The notes: generated by a model from the letters alone, not told the origin. A stretch of DNA of 64,000 bases from Streptomyces sp. NBC_01241 (GCF_041435435.1 NZ_CP108494.1:930001-994000); one strand, 5' to 3'. Counted from the stretch's first letter, positions 36,286-46,420 are shown. Translations and numbers: made by a program.

Positions 36286-37458
36286 ATGAGTGCCATTGCC
36301 TGGATCGCCGTGGGTTCGCTGGCCGCATGGGTGTGGCTGCTGCTGGGACAAGGGTTCTTCTGGCGGACCGACCAGCGGCTGCCGCCCCGGGAGGCCCCGG
36401 AGCACTGGCCTTCCGTGGCGATCGTCGTGCCCGCACGTGACGAGGCCGACATGCTGCCGGTGAGTCTGCCGTCGCTGATGGCGCAGGACTATCCGGGGGT
36501 CGCGGAGATCTTCCTCGTGGACGACGGCAGCGCGGACGGCACCGGGGACGTCGCCCGTGCGCTGTCCGTACGGTACGGGGGCCTGCCGGTGACGGTGGCG
36601 TCGCCCGGTGAGCCGGAGCCGGGCTGGACGGGCAAGCTCTGGGCCGTACGGTACGGGATCTCGCTGGCCCGGGCCCGGGAGCCGGAGTATCTGCTGCTGA
36701 CGGACGCCGATATCGCGCATGAGCCGGACAGTCTGCGGGAGCTGGTCGCCGCTGCCGTGCCGGGCGGGTTCGACCTGGTCTCGCAGATGGCCCGGCTGCG
36801 GGTGTCGAGCGTCTGGGAGCGGCTGGTCGTGCCGGCCTTCGTCTACTTCTTCTCGCAGCTCTATCCGTTCCGGTGGGTGAACCGGGCGGGGGCGCGGACG
36901 GCCGCGGCGGCGGGCGGATGTGTGCTGCTGCGGACCGCGGCGGCGGAGCGGGCGCGGGTGCCGGAGTCGATCCGGCAGGCGGTGATCGACGACGTCTCGC
37001 TGGCGCGGGCGGTGCAGCGCAGCGGCGGGCGGATCTGGCTGGGGCTCGCGGAGCGGGTGGACAGTGTGCGGCCGTATCCGTGCCTGGCGGATCTGTGGCG
37101 GATGGTGTCGCGAAGCGCGTACGCCCAGTTGCGGCACAGTGCGCTGCTGCTCCTGGGGACGGTGCTGGGGCTCGCACTGGTCTATCTCGCGCCGCCGCTC
37201 ACGCTCGTCGCGGGGCTGCTGGGCGGTGCTCCGGTGGCGGCGTGGGCGGGCGGGCTGGCGTGGGCGGTGATGGCCGGAACGTACATACCGATGCTGGGCT
37301 ACTACCGGCAGTCGCTGTGGCTGGCGCCGCTGCTGCCGTTCACCGCTGTGCTGTATCTGCTGATGACGGTCGATTCGGCTGTGCAGCACCACCGGGGGCG
37401 GGGCGCGGCCTGGAAGGGACGTACGTACGCCCGTCCCGAGGCCGCGCCGGACCGGTGA
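36286..37458 (+). CDS. Family 2 glycosyltransferase, HpnB-like
   Basis: 390 residues. An N-terminal helix (AWIAVGSLAAWVWLLLGQG) is followed by the GT-A domain with VAIVVPARDEADMLPVSLP, FLVDDGSADGTGDVA, GWTGKLWAV, a metal motif in LLTDADIAHEP and the acceptor region ERLVVPAFVYFFSQLYPF. Two or three C-terminal helices follow. This order matches the hopene-associated glycosyltransferase HpnB. No hopanoid gene is visible in this window, so the acceptor is uncertain. Confidence 0.88.
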   Translation: MSAIAWIAVGSLAAWVWLLLGQGFFWRTDQRLPPREAPEHWPSVAIVVPARDEADMLPVSLPSLMAQDYPGVAEIFLVDDGSADGTGDVARALSVRYGGLPVTVASPGEPEPGWTGKLWAVRYGISLARAREPEYLLLTDADIAHEPDSLRELVAAAVPGGFDLVSQMARLRVSSVWERLVVPAFVYFFSQLYPFRWVNRAGARTAAAAGGCVLLRTAAAERARVPESIRQAVIDDVSLARAVQRSGGRIWLGLAERVDSVRPYPCLADLWRMVSRSAYAQLRHSALLLLGTVLGLALVYLAPPLTLVAGLLGGAPVAAWAGGLAWAVMAGTYIPMLGYYRQSLWLAPLLPFTAVLYLLMTVDSAVQHHRGRGAAWKGRTYARPEAAPDR

Positions 37459-37509
37459 GCGGAGCCGGCGGGGGCCGATGGCAGCGGTGACGGCCGGACC
37501 CCCGGGGGG

Positions 37510-38823
37510 TCATTTACGGCCGGGTGTCCAGTTCATGCCCCACCCGTAGGCGTAGTCGATGGTGCGCTGCGGGCTCACTCCTCGCTCGGGTACGAGGTAG
37601 CGGGCCTCGCGCTGCACCGTGAGGTCTCCCCCGTTGTTGGTGAGCAGCGCGAGCGCGCAGACGGTGGACGGGACGGTGCATTCGTCGAGCGAGAAGTCGA
37701 TCGGGGCGCCGTGCTGGGGCTGGAGGGTGACGGTGGCATGGAGATCGGCGAAACTCCGGGCGCCTTCGTAGATGGTGACGAAGATCAGGACGCGGCGGAG
37801 CTTGTCCTTCTGGTCGAGGTTGACGGTGAGGTTCTCGCCGGTGGCCACCGCGCCGGTACGGTCGTCGCCGTCGAGATGGATATAAGGGGGCTGCCGGAGC
37901 GCGCCGAACGCGTTCCCAAGTGCCTGTACGACTCCCTTGCGGCCGTCGGTGAGTTCGTAGAGGGCGCAGAGATCAAGGTCGAGGTCCGCGTGGTTGGCGA
38001 CCGCTCTGCCGAGTTTGCTTCCCCAGCCCTTGAACTGTTTGCGCACTTCCCAGTTGAGGTTGACCCGGAGGGCTCCCGAAGTGCCGCCCTGTTTGGCGAG
38101 GGAGACCGATGGCGCCTCCTTGGTGAGAGTCACCTTGGAGAGCCGGACGGGCGGGGCGGCGGGAGGCACGGGAGGGGCCGGAGGTGATGCCGGAGGTGCG
38201 GGCGGAAACAGCGGTGCGGGCGGTGACGGATGGTCAACCCGCGTTACCTGGTGGGGCTGTTGAGGTGACGTCGGTTGGTGATACGGCTGGGGCCGCTGTG
38301 GTTCATCGACGGAAATACCGAAATCCGTCGCGAGACCTTCGAGGCCGGTGTCGTACCCCTGGCCGACGGCGCGGAATTTCCACGCGCCCTGGCGCCGGTA
38401 GAGCTCGCCGAGAATGAACGCGGTCTCGACCGTCGCGTCCGCGCTGTCGAAGCGGGCGATCTCCGAGCCGTCCGCCGCGTCCGCGATCCGTACGTACAGT
38501 CCCGCCACCTGCCCGAAGGTGCCCCCGTCCGCGGAGGCGGCGAGGACCACGCGGTCGATGGCCGGCTCGACGCGCGCCAGATCGACGGCGAGGCTGTCCG
38601 TCACCGTGTCACCGGCGGTTCGCTTGCCCTCGTGGCGTACCGCGCCGGACGCGTGGGAGGGCTGGTTGTAAAAAACGAAGTCGGTGTCGCCGCGCACCTT
38701 TCCCGACACGAGAAGGAGCGCCGAGCCATCCACGTCCGGCGAGCCCGGGGAGGTGCGCCACCCCATTTCGACCCGCACGGCGCGAGCCGTCACCGGAACA
38801 TTGGCACCTTTTAGCATGGTCAT
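37510..38823 (-). CDS. TerD-family protein, two domains with proline-rich linker
   Basis: 437 residues from the ATG at 38823. The N-terminal TerD-like domain ([40 protein letters not shown]) and the C-terminal TerD-like domain ([45 protein letters not shown]) are joined by a Pro-rich linker (residues about 180-240) and end in [12 protein letters not shown]. TerD proteins bind calcium and belong to stress-response ter modules; Streptomyces carry many. No other ter gene is adjacent. Confidence 0.9.
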   Translation of the reverse strand: MTMLKGANVPVTARAVRVEMGWRTSPGSPDVDGSALLLVSGKVRGDTDFVFYNQPSHASGAVRHEGKRTAGDTVTDSLAVDLARVEPAIDRVVLAASADGGTFGQVAGLYVRIADAADGSEIARFDSADATVETAFILGELYRRQGAWKFRAVGQGYDTGLEGLATDFGISVDEPQRPQPYHQPTSPQQPHQVTRVDHPSPPAPLFPPAPPASPPAPPVPPAAPPVRLSKVTLTKEAPSVSLAKQGGTSGALRVNLNWEVRKQFKGWGSKLGRAVANHADLDLDLCALYELTDGRKGVVQALGNAFGALRQPPYIHLDGDDRTGAVATGENLTVNLDQKDKLRRVLIFVTIYEGARSFADLHATVTLQPQHGAPIDFSLDECTVPSTVCALALLTNNGGDLTVQREARYLVPERGVSPQRTIDYAYGWGMNWTPGRK

Positions 38824-39029
38824 GCTCGCCCCCATCGCGAGTCCGGCTGCCCGAAGGTTTTCTCCGCCAACCTAATCCCCCGCCCGCCACGGAGCACACA
38901 GCGGTGCGGTCACCATCCGGCGATCCGCCGGCAGCCCCCCCGGGAACTCGCCCTCCACACGATCCTGACGCCTCCCGGCGCCCTTTCGACCGGGCCCAAA
39001 AACCGCTTCCGTTCGCCTCCCTCAGCCGC

Positions 39030-39872
39030 TCAACCGGCCGCGACGCGGTACTTGCGCACCGACAGCCAGGAGAACAGCGCCAAAATCAGCAGCGACCAGA
39101 GTGTGGACGCCTCGACCGGATGCCGCATCGGCCAGGAGTGCCCGCCGTCGGCCCCGGGGTTGCCGAACAGTTTCCGGCAGGCCTGGACGGTCGCGCTGAA
39201 CGGGTTCCAGTACGCGATCGCCTGCAGCCAGCCTGGCATGGTGTTCACCGGGACGAAGGCGTTGGAGAGGAAGGTGAGCGGGAAGAGCCAGATCAGGCCC
39301 GCCGAGGTGGCCGCCTCCGGGCTGCGCACCGACAGGCCGATCAGCGCCCCGATCCAGGAGAAGGCGTAGCCCAGCAGGAGCAGCAGCACGAAGGCGCCCA
39401 GCGCCTGGAGCACCCCGTGGTGCACCCGCCAGCCCACCAGCAGCGCCACCATCGCCAGCACCAGCAGGATGAAGGCGGTCTGCACCGCGTCGGCCAAGGT
39501 CCGCCCGGCGAGCACCGCTGAGCGCGCCATGGGCAACGAGCGGAAGCGGTCCACCAGGCCCTTGGTCACGTCCTCCGCGATGCCGGCCGAGGCTCCGGCC
39601 ACTGCGAAGGTGACCGTCTGGGCGAAGATCCCAGCCATCAGGAACTCCCGGTAGCCGCCGCCCGGTACCCTGATCGCGCCGCCCATCACGTACGAGAAGA
39701 GCAGCACGAACATCACCGGCTGCATCAGCCCGAAGACCACGATCTCGGGAATCCGGGCCATACGGCGCAGGTTCCGCCGGGCGATCACCCAGGAATCGCG
39801 CGCCATCCGGACGACTCCGCCACGCGGGTGCGGAATTGCGTGTTCTGCTGCTCCGGTGGTGTCGGCTGCCAT
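39030..39872 (-). CDS. ABC-2 type transporter permease (DrrB-like)
   Basis: 280 residues from the ATG at 39872 with GGAAAGGA upstream. Six membrane segments and the family motifs VFGLMQPVMFVLLFSYVMGG, GLVDRFRSLPMARSAVLAGR and FLSNAFVPVNTMPGWLQAIA identify the daunorubicin-resistance DrrB family of drug/lipid exporters. The partner ATPase that usually precedes such genes is missing: 39873-40340 has no nucleotide-binding motifs. It may use an ATPase encoded elsewhere, or be a relic. It borders the biosynthetic locus. Confidence 0.9.
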   Translation of the reverse strand: MAADTTGAAEHAIPHPRGGVVRMARDSWVIARRNLRRMARIPEIVVFGLMQPVMFVLLFSYVMGGAIRVPGGGYREFLMAGIFAQTVTFAVAGASAGIAEDVTKGLVDRFRSLPMARSAVLAGRTLADAVQTAFILLVLAMVALLVGWRVHHGVLQALGAFVLLLLLGYAFSWIGALIGLSVRSPEAATSAGLIWLFPLTFLSNAFVPVNTMPGWLQAIAYWNPFSATVQACRKLFGNPGADGGHSWPMRHPVEASTLWSLLILALFSWLSVRKYRVAAG

Positions 39873-40357
39873 GGTCCTGCGTCCTTTCCGGGGTCGGCCT
39901 CCCCGGGTGGGCCGCCGCCCACCCACACCAGGATGGAGCGCACCTTCCGGCACCGCTCGGCAACGGCGAACTCGACCGCGGTGGGCATTTCGGTCCACAA
40001 CTGCGGTGGGCCTTGCGGCGCCCGGGCCCGATGCGGTCCGAGGTGTCCCCTCCTGCCGAGGACGCGGGAGGCAGGAGGCGGGAATGCCCCGTGTTCGTTC
40101 GCCCGGGATGCGGACCGCCCGGGTCTGATGAAACTCTGGGAAAGGGCCCGACCGGCTTCCTGTTTCGGCTCAGCCGCCGGAATCCGCAGGCCGTCTGCAA
40201 CGCCCGAGGATCACAAGAGCCCCCGGCCGCCCTCCGTCCGGCCGCCCTCCGGCCGGACGGACGTCACCCGATCGGCCCGCACTCCGGCACGCACGCTCAC
40301 ACTCCCGCACAGGACCAGCACCGTTCGCGCATTCTCTGCTTGATCGAGGTGGTACCC
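39873..40357. other. Intergenic region without a recognisable gene
   Basis: Minus-strand codons just upstream of the permease (MWTEMPTAVEFAVAERCRKV) look weakly coding but match no family known to me. The divergent promoters of the permease and the biosynthetic operon should lie here. Confidence 0.45.
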
Positions 40358-40813
40358 GTGGATCTCAGGATGTCGGTCGAAGACCGGGAAGAGTTCCTTG
40401 CCGGCCTCCACGTGGGAATCCTGGGGGTGGACGATCCACGCCACGGCGGTGGGCCGTTGCTGGTTCCGCTCTGGTACTCCTACCGGCCCGGTGAGCTGGT
40501 AGCGATCCAGACCGGGCGGAAGACGCTGAAAGCGCGCCTCATCCGCGACGCCGGGCGATTCAGCCTCTGCGTGCAGGACGAGTCGGCCCCGTACCGCTAT
40601 GTGAGCGTGGAGGGGCCGGTGGTGGGCGTCGAGGATCCGCTGCCCCCGGCCGAGCACGAGGCGCTGGCCCACCGGTACCTGGACACGGACACCGCGTCGG
40701 CGTACCTGGCGGCCAATCACGAGCAGCTGGCCGACAACATCCTCATCCGCATGCGACCCCAGACATGGAGGACAGCCGACTTCTCCGCCTTTGCCGCGGA
40801 GTTCGAGACGTAG
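40358..40813 (+). CDS. PPOX-fold (pyridoxamine 5'-phosphate oxidase-like) protein
   Basis: About 151 residues from the GTG at 40358, with GAGGTGG upstream (ATG 40370 is an alternative). MSVEDREEFLAGLHVGILGV, PLLVPLWYSYRPGELVAIQT, SLCVQDESAPYRYVSVEGPV are the strands of a split-barrel FMN- or F420-binding protein. It is the first gene of a plus-strand run with the adenylation-reductase and two P450 genes, so it probably acts as a tailoring redox enzyme in that pathway (inference). Confidence 0.85.
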   Translation: MDLRMSVEDREEFLAGLHVGILGVDDPRHGGGPLLVPLWYSYRPGELVAIQTGRKTLKARLIRDAGRFSLCVQDESAPYRYVSVEGPVVGVEDPLPPAEHEALAHRYLDTDTASAYLAANHEQLADNILIRMRPQTWRTADFSAFAAEFET

Positions 40814-40861
40814 TCCTTCGGGCAGCAGGTGGTTCACGTGCACCAGAGACGGGATATCCCG

Positions 40862-43800
40862 ATGGTCACTGACCCGATGACGCTTCCGGCGGCGGCAGGG
40901 AACACGGGGACGGTGGTGTATCCGCGCGATCACTGTCTGCATGAGCTGTTCGACGCCCAGGCGGGGCTCCGCCCGCGGGCGACCGCCTCCGTACAGCACG
41001 ACCGCAGCATCAGCTACGGCGAGCTCAAGGCCCGCTCCGACGCGCTGGCCGCCCGGCTGCTCGATTCCGGGGTGCGCAACGGCGACGGGGTCGGTGTATG
41101 CGGGGGCCGGTCTCTGGAAGCGCTGGTCGCCTTTCTGGGCATCCTCAAGACCGGTGCGGCGTACGTCCCGCTCGACGACGCCTCACCGCCCGGGCGGCTG
41201 CAGGCGATGGCCGAGGACGCCGGGGTGCACACCGTGGTGACGCTGCCCGGCAGTGTCTGCCGCATCCGGCGGGTGCGTACCCGCATCAACCTGGGTGGGT
41301 CGGCGCCGACTGCGCCGGTCGCGGTCCCGCAGGCCGGGGTACACCCCGGGGACTGCGCCTATGTGATGTTCACCTCCGGCTCGACAGGCCGTCCCAAACC
41401 TGTGGCGATTCCGCACTGCGGCGTGATCCGGTTGGCCGCCTCCGACCTGGTGTGGCAGCGGCCGCGGCCCGGTGAGCGGGTGCTGCACGCGTACGGCCTC
41501 TCCTCGGACGCCTCCACGATCGAGATCTGGCCCTCGCTGCTCGCCGGTGCCTGCGTGGTGATCGCTGATCAGGAGGAGCTGCTGTCACCGGCCGCTCTGG
41601 AGTCCCGGCTGCTGTCCGAGCGGGTCAGTATCGCCTATCTGACCACGGGGGTGTTCCACCACATCGGGCGCACCAGACCGTCGGCACTGCGGTCCCTGCG
41701 GTTCGCCTCGGCCGGCGGCGAGGCGATGGATCCGGAGCTGGCCCGCGCGATACTGGTGGCCTGCCCGGACACCACCGTGGTCAACTTCTACGGTCCGACC
41801 GAGAACAGCGTGGTCTCCACCGCACACCTGGTGCACGATCTGCCTCCCGGGGCGACGGCGGTGCCGATCGGCCACCCACTGGAGAACTCCACCTGTTACG
41901 TGGTGCGCGCGGACGGCACGCTCGCGGACGTCGGTGAGGAAGGTGAACTCCTCGTCGGCGGAGACGGGCTCGCACTGGGGTACCTCGGCGACCCCGAGCT
42001 GACCGCCGAGCGCTTCGTCGACAACCTCTTCGAGCCCGGTACGCGGCTCTACCGCACCGGTGACCGGGTGGTCCGGCGCACGGACGGCGTACTGGAGTAC
42101 CGGGCGCGGGTGGACCGGCAGATCAAGCTGCGCGGGCACCGCATCGAGCCGGACGAGATAGAGGCCCGGCTGCGGGCGAATGACGCAGTCGGCGAGGCCG
42201 TCGTCGAACTGGTGGGCGACAGCATGATCGGGTACGTGACACCGGCCCACCCCGGTCAGGCGCTGCCGGTGGACCGCATCCGCGGCGGTCTCGCGGCGTG
42301 GCTGCCCGCAGCCGCGGTGCCCGCGCGGCTGGTGGAGGTCGGACAGTTCCCGGTGACCGCGGGAGGCAAGGTCGACCGTCGCCGGCTGCGCAGGCTGGCG
42401 GCCACGAAGGCGGCCACCACCGCGGCACCGGAGGGGCGCCCGGGGCTCGGTCCGCAGGACTCACTGGCACAGGTGTGGCAGGTGGTGCTGGGTGTGCACC
42501 CGGCACCCGGTGACAGCTTCTTCGACATCGGCGGCGACTCCCTGCTGGCAGCCGAGGTCGTCACCCGCACGCTGGCCTCCTTCGACCTCGACGCCCGGCA
42601 CGGCCGCACTCTGATCCACAGTCTGCTGCGCTCCCCCACCCTGGAGGACTTCACCGCCGCCGTCATCACCCTCACCGCTGTCAAGGACCAGCAGGCCGAA
42701 GGTGCTGCCGACGCCGGCACTGTGGATTTCCGTGCCGAGGCGCGGTTGGGCTTCGTCCTGCCGCAGCGGCGCGGACCGGAGCCGGACTGGCAGCACCCCC
42801 GGGAGGTGCTGCTGACCGGCGCTTCCGGCTTCGTCGGCGCCTTCCTGCTGGATCGGCTGCTGCGTCGTACGGGCGCCCGCGTGCACTGCCCGGTGCGCAG
42901 CCGCGACTGTGCGCACGCCCGGCAGAAGGTGATGCGGAACCTGGCCCGCTTCGGCCTCGCCACCGCGGAAGCTGCCGACCGCATCGTGTGCTTCCCCGCA
43001 GAACTCGGCGAGCCCGGCCTCGGCCTGGAACCAGGCCGCGCCGAGGAGCTCGCCGACGCCCTCGACCTGGTGATCCACTCGGCCGCGCAGGTCAACTTCC
43101 TCTACCCGTACGAGGCGATGCGCCGCGCCAACGTGGAGGGCACCAGGCAACTCATCCGGCTGGCAGCCGGGCGGGCCGTGCCCGTGCACTTCCTTTCCAC
43201 CATCGCGGTGCTGGCCGGCTTCGGCATCGCCGGCGTACGGCACGTGGACGAGGACCTGCCGCTCGATCACGCCGACCAGCTCACGATGGGCTACGCCGAG
43301 AGCAAGTGGGTGGCCGAAGAGGTGCTGCGCGACGCCGCGGACCAGGGTCTGCCGGTGGCGGTCTACCGGCCGTACGAGATCACCGGTGACCGGCACACCG
43401 GCGCATGCAACACCGACACCGCGATCTGCTCGCTGTTCAAGACGATTACCGAGACCGGGCTGGCCCCCGACATCCCGCTGCCGCTGGACTTCGTCCCGGT
43501 GGACTTCCTCACCGACGCGGTGATGCACATCGCCACCGCGCACCGCACCACCCGCCGGACCTACCACATGACCAACCCCCGCCCGGCGAGCTTGCGCGAC
43601 ATGCTCGACCGGATGGACGCGGGCGGCCATCGGATCGACCGGCTCCCCTACGAGGAGTGGGTGGGCGAACTCGTCCGCCATGTGGCGCAGCACCCCACGA
43701 GCCCCACCGCCCCGTTCGTCTCCCTCTGCGTGGACCGCTGCAAGCAGGCGGACATGTCCGTCAAGGAGATGTACTTCGAGGGCACGTTCCCGACCGTGGG

Positions 43801-43921
43801 GCGTGCCAATGTCGAGCGTGACCTGGCCGCCACGGGCCTGCGCTGCCCGCCTGTCGACACGGAACTCCTGGACCGCTACCTGGAGTACTTCTACGCCACC
43901 GGCTACATCGAGCGCCCGTAG
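40862..43921 (+). CDS. NRPS-like adenylation-thiolation-reductase enzyme
   Basis: 1019 residues from the ATG at 40862. Adenylation domain: FTSGSTGRPKP (A3), FYGPTEN (A5), YRTGDRVV (A7), QIKLRGHRIEPDEIE (A8) and GGKVDRRRL (A10 Lys). Carrier domain: FFDIGGDSLLAAEV, with the phosphopantetheine Ser. C-terminal thioester reductase: LLTGASGFVGAFLLDRLL (NAD(P)H binding) and GYAESKWVAE (Tyr and Lys). There is no condensation domain. It should activate one amino or carboxylic acid and release it reductively as an aldehyde or alcohol, as in carboxylate and aminoadipate reductases. Substrate not predicted. Confidence 0.92.
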   Translation: MVTDPMTLPAAAGNTGTVVYPRDHCLHELFDAQAGLRPRATASVQHDRSISYGELKARSDALAARLLDSGVRNGDGVGVCGGRSLEALVAFLGILKTGAAYVPLDDASPPGRLQAMAEDAGVHTVVTLPGSVCRIRRVRTRINLGGSAPTAPVAVPQAGVHPGDCAYVMFTSGSTGRPKPVAIPHCGVIRLAASDLVWQRPRPGERVLHAYGLSSDASTIEIWPSLLAGACVVIADQEELLSPAALESRLLSERVSIAYLTTGVFHHIGRTRPSALRSLRFASAGGEAMDPELARAILVACPDTTVVNFYGPTENSVVSTAHLVHDLPPGATAVPIGHPLENSTCYVVRADGTLADVGEEGELLVGGDGLALGYLGDPELTAERFVDNLFEPGTRLYRTGDRVVRRTDGVLEYRARVDRQIKLRGHRIEPDEIEARLRANDAVGEAVVELVGDSMIGYVTPAHPGQALPVDRIRGGLAAWLPAAAVPARLVEVGQFPVTAGGKVDRRRLRRLAATKAATTAAPEGRPGLGPQDSLAQVWQVVLGVHPAPGDSFFDIGGDSLLAAEVVTRTLASFDLDARHGRTLIHSLLRSPTLEDFTAAVITLTAVKDQQAEGAADAGTVDFRAEARLGFVLPQRRGPEPDWQHPREVLLTGASGFVGAFLLDRLLRRTGARVHCPVRSRDCAHARQKVMRNLARFGLATAEAADRIVCFPAELGEPGLGLEPGRAEELADALDLVIHSAAQVNFLYPYEAMRRANVEGTRQLIRLAAGRAVPVHFLSTIAVLAGFGIAGVRHVDEDLPLDHADQLTMGYAESKWVAEEVLRDAADQGLPVAVYRPYEITGDRHTGACNTDTAICSLFKTITETGLAPDIPLPLDFVPVDFLTDAVMHIATAHRTTRRTYHMTNPRPASLRDMLDRMDAGGHRIDRLPYEEWVGELVRHVAQHPTSPTAPFVSLCVDRCKQADMSVKEMYFEGTFPTVGRANVERDLAATGLRCPPVDTELLDRYLEYFYATGYIERP

Positions 43922-43949
43922 TCGGCGCAACCTCGGAAGAGGAGCGAGC

Positions 43950-45167
43950 ATGACCCCACAGCCACCCAGCGCCCCCGGTCCCGAGGCGGATGTCCTGGAC
44001 TTCCCGCTCCCACCGCCGGGCACCATGGGGCCCCCTGAGAAGTGCGCGCAGCTGCGCGCAAGCTGCCCCATGGCCAGGGTCAGGCTGCCGATGGACGCGA
44101 CCGCCTGGTACGCCACCCGGCACGAGGACGTCCGGGAGCTGCTCGCGGACCCCCGGCTGATCAGGCCGACCATCAATGACTGGCCTTCCCGCCCCGGGCA
44201 GACCGCCGACGACGGGCCGCGCCTGGTCACGATCGCGGAAGTGGACGGCCCCCGGCACGCGGCCCTGCGCCGGGCCCTGGCCGAGCCGTTCAGCTCCCGG
44301 GCCGTGCGGGGCCACCTGCCGCGCATCCGGCAGTCGGCCGACCGGCTGCTGGAAGCGTTCCAGAAAGGCGGCAGACCCGGCGATCTGGTCGCCGGGTTCA
44401 CCGCCCCCTTCCCCCTGCTCGTGCTGTGCGACCTGGTGGGCATCCCCTACGAGGACCGGGACTGGTTCCTTCCGGTGCTGGATGCGGCCCTCAGCGGGAT
44501 GGTGACCGTGCAGGAGGGGCGCCGGGTCACCGACCTGCTGGACGAGTACGTGGCCGGACTGATCGCCCAGAAGCGAAACCGGCCCGGCGACGACGTCCTG
44601 ACCCAACTGGTCCGCGACTGCGACGACGGAGCGCTGACCCATGACGAGGTGATGGCCTTCGGGCTGTCCATGCTGACCGTCGGCTTCGGCATCAGCAGCT
44701 TCTTCCTGGCCAACTCGGTGCACACCCTGCTGGACCGGCCGGAGCAGTGGGTCCGCCTGCGCGACAACCGGGAGTTGATGCCCGGCGCGGTGGAGGAGTT
44801 CCTGCGCTTCATGCCGGTGATGAACGGCACCCTGATCCTCCTGGCCACCGAGGACATCGGACTGCACGGGCAGACGATCCGCAAGGGCGACGCCGTCATC
44901 CCCGTGCCGGCCTCCGCCAACCGCGACGAGCGGGTCTTCGCCGACGCCGACCGGCTCGACCTGCGCCGGACCGGAAACAGCCATCTCGCCTTCGGCCGGG
45001 GGACCCACAACTGCCTCGGCACCCACCTGGCACGCGCCGAACTGACCGTGGGACTGCAGGCGTTGCTCGACCGCTTCCCCCGGCTGCACCCGGCCGAAGG
45101 ACAGGAACCCCGTTGGGACGACGAATCCGTGACCAAGTCACCGCTGTCCCTCCCGGTCAACTGGTGA
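43950..45167 (+). CDS. Cytochrome P450, tandem copy 1
   Basis: 405 residues from the ATG at 43950 (GAGGAGCGAGC upstream). Heme loop FGRGTHNCLG and K-helix EEFLR are normal. The I-helix reads LTVGFGISS where most P450s have AGHETT, so the acid-alcohol pair used in oxygen activation is replaced by Gly-Ile. It starts PLPPPGTMGPP like its neighbour, clearly a tandem duplicate. It lies 28 bp after the reductase gene, probably in one operon. Confidence 0.92.
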   Translation: MTPQPPSAPGPEADVLDFPLPPPGTMGPPEKCAQLRASCPMARVRLPMDATAWYATRHEDVRELLADPRLIRPTINDWPSRPGQTADDGPRLVTIAEVDGPRHAALRRALAEPFSSRAVRGHLPRIRQSADRLLEAFQKGGRPGDLVAGFTAPFPLLVLCDLVGIPYEDRDWFLPVLDAALSGMVTVQEGRRVTDLLDEYVAGLIAQKRNRPGDDVLTQLVRDCDDGALTHDEVMAFGLSMLTVGFGISSFFLANSVHTLLDRPEQWVRLRDNRELMPGAVEEFLRFMPVMNGTLILLATEDIGLHGQTIRKGDAVIPVPASANRDERVFADADRLDLRRTGNSHLAFGRGTHNCLGTHLARAELTVGLQALLDRFPRLHPAEGQEPRWDDESVTKSPLSLPVNW

Positions 45168-45205
45168 ACCCGGCCACCCCGCACCCGACCAGGGGAGCAC
45201 CGATC

Positions 45206-46420
45206 GTGAGCAGCACACCGCCAGAACCCGTCATCGACACGTCCACCATCGACATGCCCCTCCCGCCACCGGGCACCATGGGGCCGCCCACGCAGTACGG
45301 GTGGCTGCGCCGGGAGTGCCCGCTGGCCGAGGTCCGGCTGCCGATCGGCGCCACCGCCTGGTACGCCACCCGGTACGAGGACGTCCGGGACCTGGTCGCG
45401 GACCCCCGGCTGATCAGGCCGACCATCAACGACTGGCCGCCCCGGCCCGACCGGGCCGTCGACGACAAACCGGGCCTGATCACGATGATGGAACTGGAGG
45501 GGCCCCGGCACGCCGCCCTGCGCCGGGCCCTGGCCGAGCCGTTCAGCGTCCGCTCCATCCGGCGCCGGCTGCCGCACCTGAGGCAGTCGGCCGACCGGCT
45601 GCTGGAGGAGTTCGTCGGCGGTGGGCAACCCGGCGACCTGGTCGCCGGGTTCCTGGAGCCCTTTCCACTCCTGGCCATGTGCGATCTGGTGGGCATCCCC
45701 TACGAGGACCGCGCGTACTTCCTGCCCAGGGCGGATGCCGCCCTCGGGGCCATGGTCACCCTGGACGAGGGCCGCGAGGTCACCGCCCAACTGCGCGGCT
45801 ACATCTCCTCGCTGCTCGACCACAAGCGACGAAAGCCCGCCGACGACATCCTCACCGGGCTGGTCCACGAGTGCGGGCACGAGGCCCTGGACGGGGAGAG
45901 CGTGGTGGACTTCGGGCTCTCCATGCTGGTCGCCGGCTACCGGACGAGCACCATGTTCCTGGCCGACGCCGTGGTGGCCCTGCTGACCGTGCCAGGTCAG
46001 TACGCCCGGCTGCGCGACGACCGCGGCCTCATGCCCGGCGCGGTGGATGAACTTCTGCGCTACATACCGGTCATGAACGGTGTCGTGGTCCTCCAGGCCG
46101 TCGAGGACTTGGAGTTGCACGACCAGAGGATCCACGCGGGCGACGCCGTGCTGCCCGTCCTCGCCGCGGCCAACCGCGACGAGCGGGTGTTCACTGACGC
46201 CGAACGGCTCGACCTGTGCCGCACGGACAACCCTCACCTCACCTTCGGCCGAGGAGCGCACAACTGCATCGGCGCACACCTGGCGCGGGCCCAGATGACC
46301 GTGTGCCTGGAGGCACTCCTCGACCGCTTCCCGGCCCTGCACGTGCCGCATGGACAGCCCCCCACCTGGGACGACGAATCCCCCAGCAAGTCACCCCTCA
46401 CCCTCCCCGTCGGCTGGTGA
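45206..46420 (+). CDS. Cytochrome P450, tandem copy 2
   Basis: 404 residues from the GTG at 45206, preceded by AGGGGAGC. Heme loop FGRGAHNCIG and K-helix DELLR are normal. The I-helix reads VAGYRTST, keeping the Thr but with Arg in place of the acid. It shares the N-terminal PLPPPGTMGPP and long stretches (DPRLIRPTINDWP, ALRRALAEPFS) with copy 1, so the two arose by duplication and then diverged in the catalytic helix. Likely consecutive or partner steps on the same product. Confidence 0.92.
   Translation: MSSTPPEPVIDTSTIDMPLPPPGTMGPPTQYGWLRRECPLAEVRLPIGATAWYATRYEDVRDLVADPRLIRPTINDWPPRPDRAVDDKPGLITMMELEGPRHAALRRALAEPFSVRSIRRRLPHLRQSADRLLEEFVGGGQPGDLVAGFLEPFPLLAMCDLVGIPYEDRAYFLPRADAALGAMVTLDEGREVTAQLRGYISSLLDHKRRKPADDILTGLVHECGHEALDGESVVDFGLSMLVAGYRTSTMFLADAVVALLTVPGQYARLRDDRGLMPGAVDELLRYIPVMNGVVVLQAVEDLELHDQRIHAGDAVLPVLAAANRDERVFTDAERLDLCRTDNPHLTFGRGAHNCIGAHLARAQMTVCLEALLDRFPALHVPHGQPPTWDDESPSKSPLTLPVGW

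Noticed and set aside
40862..42400. Prediction of the adenylation-domain substrate from pocket residues
   Set aside because: By-eye alignment of the pocket was uncertain and gave no familiar code, so no substrate is claimed.
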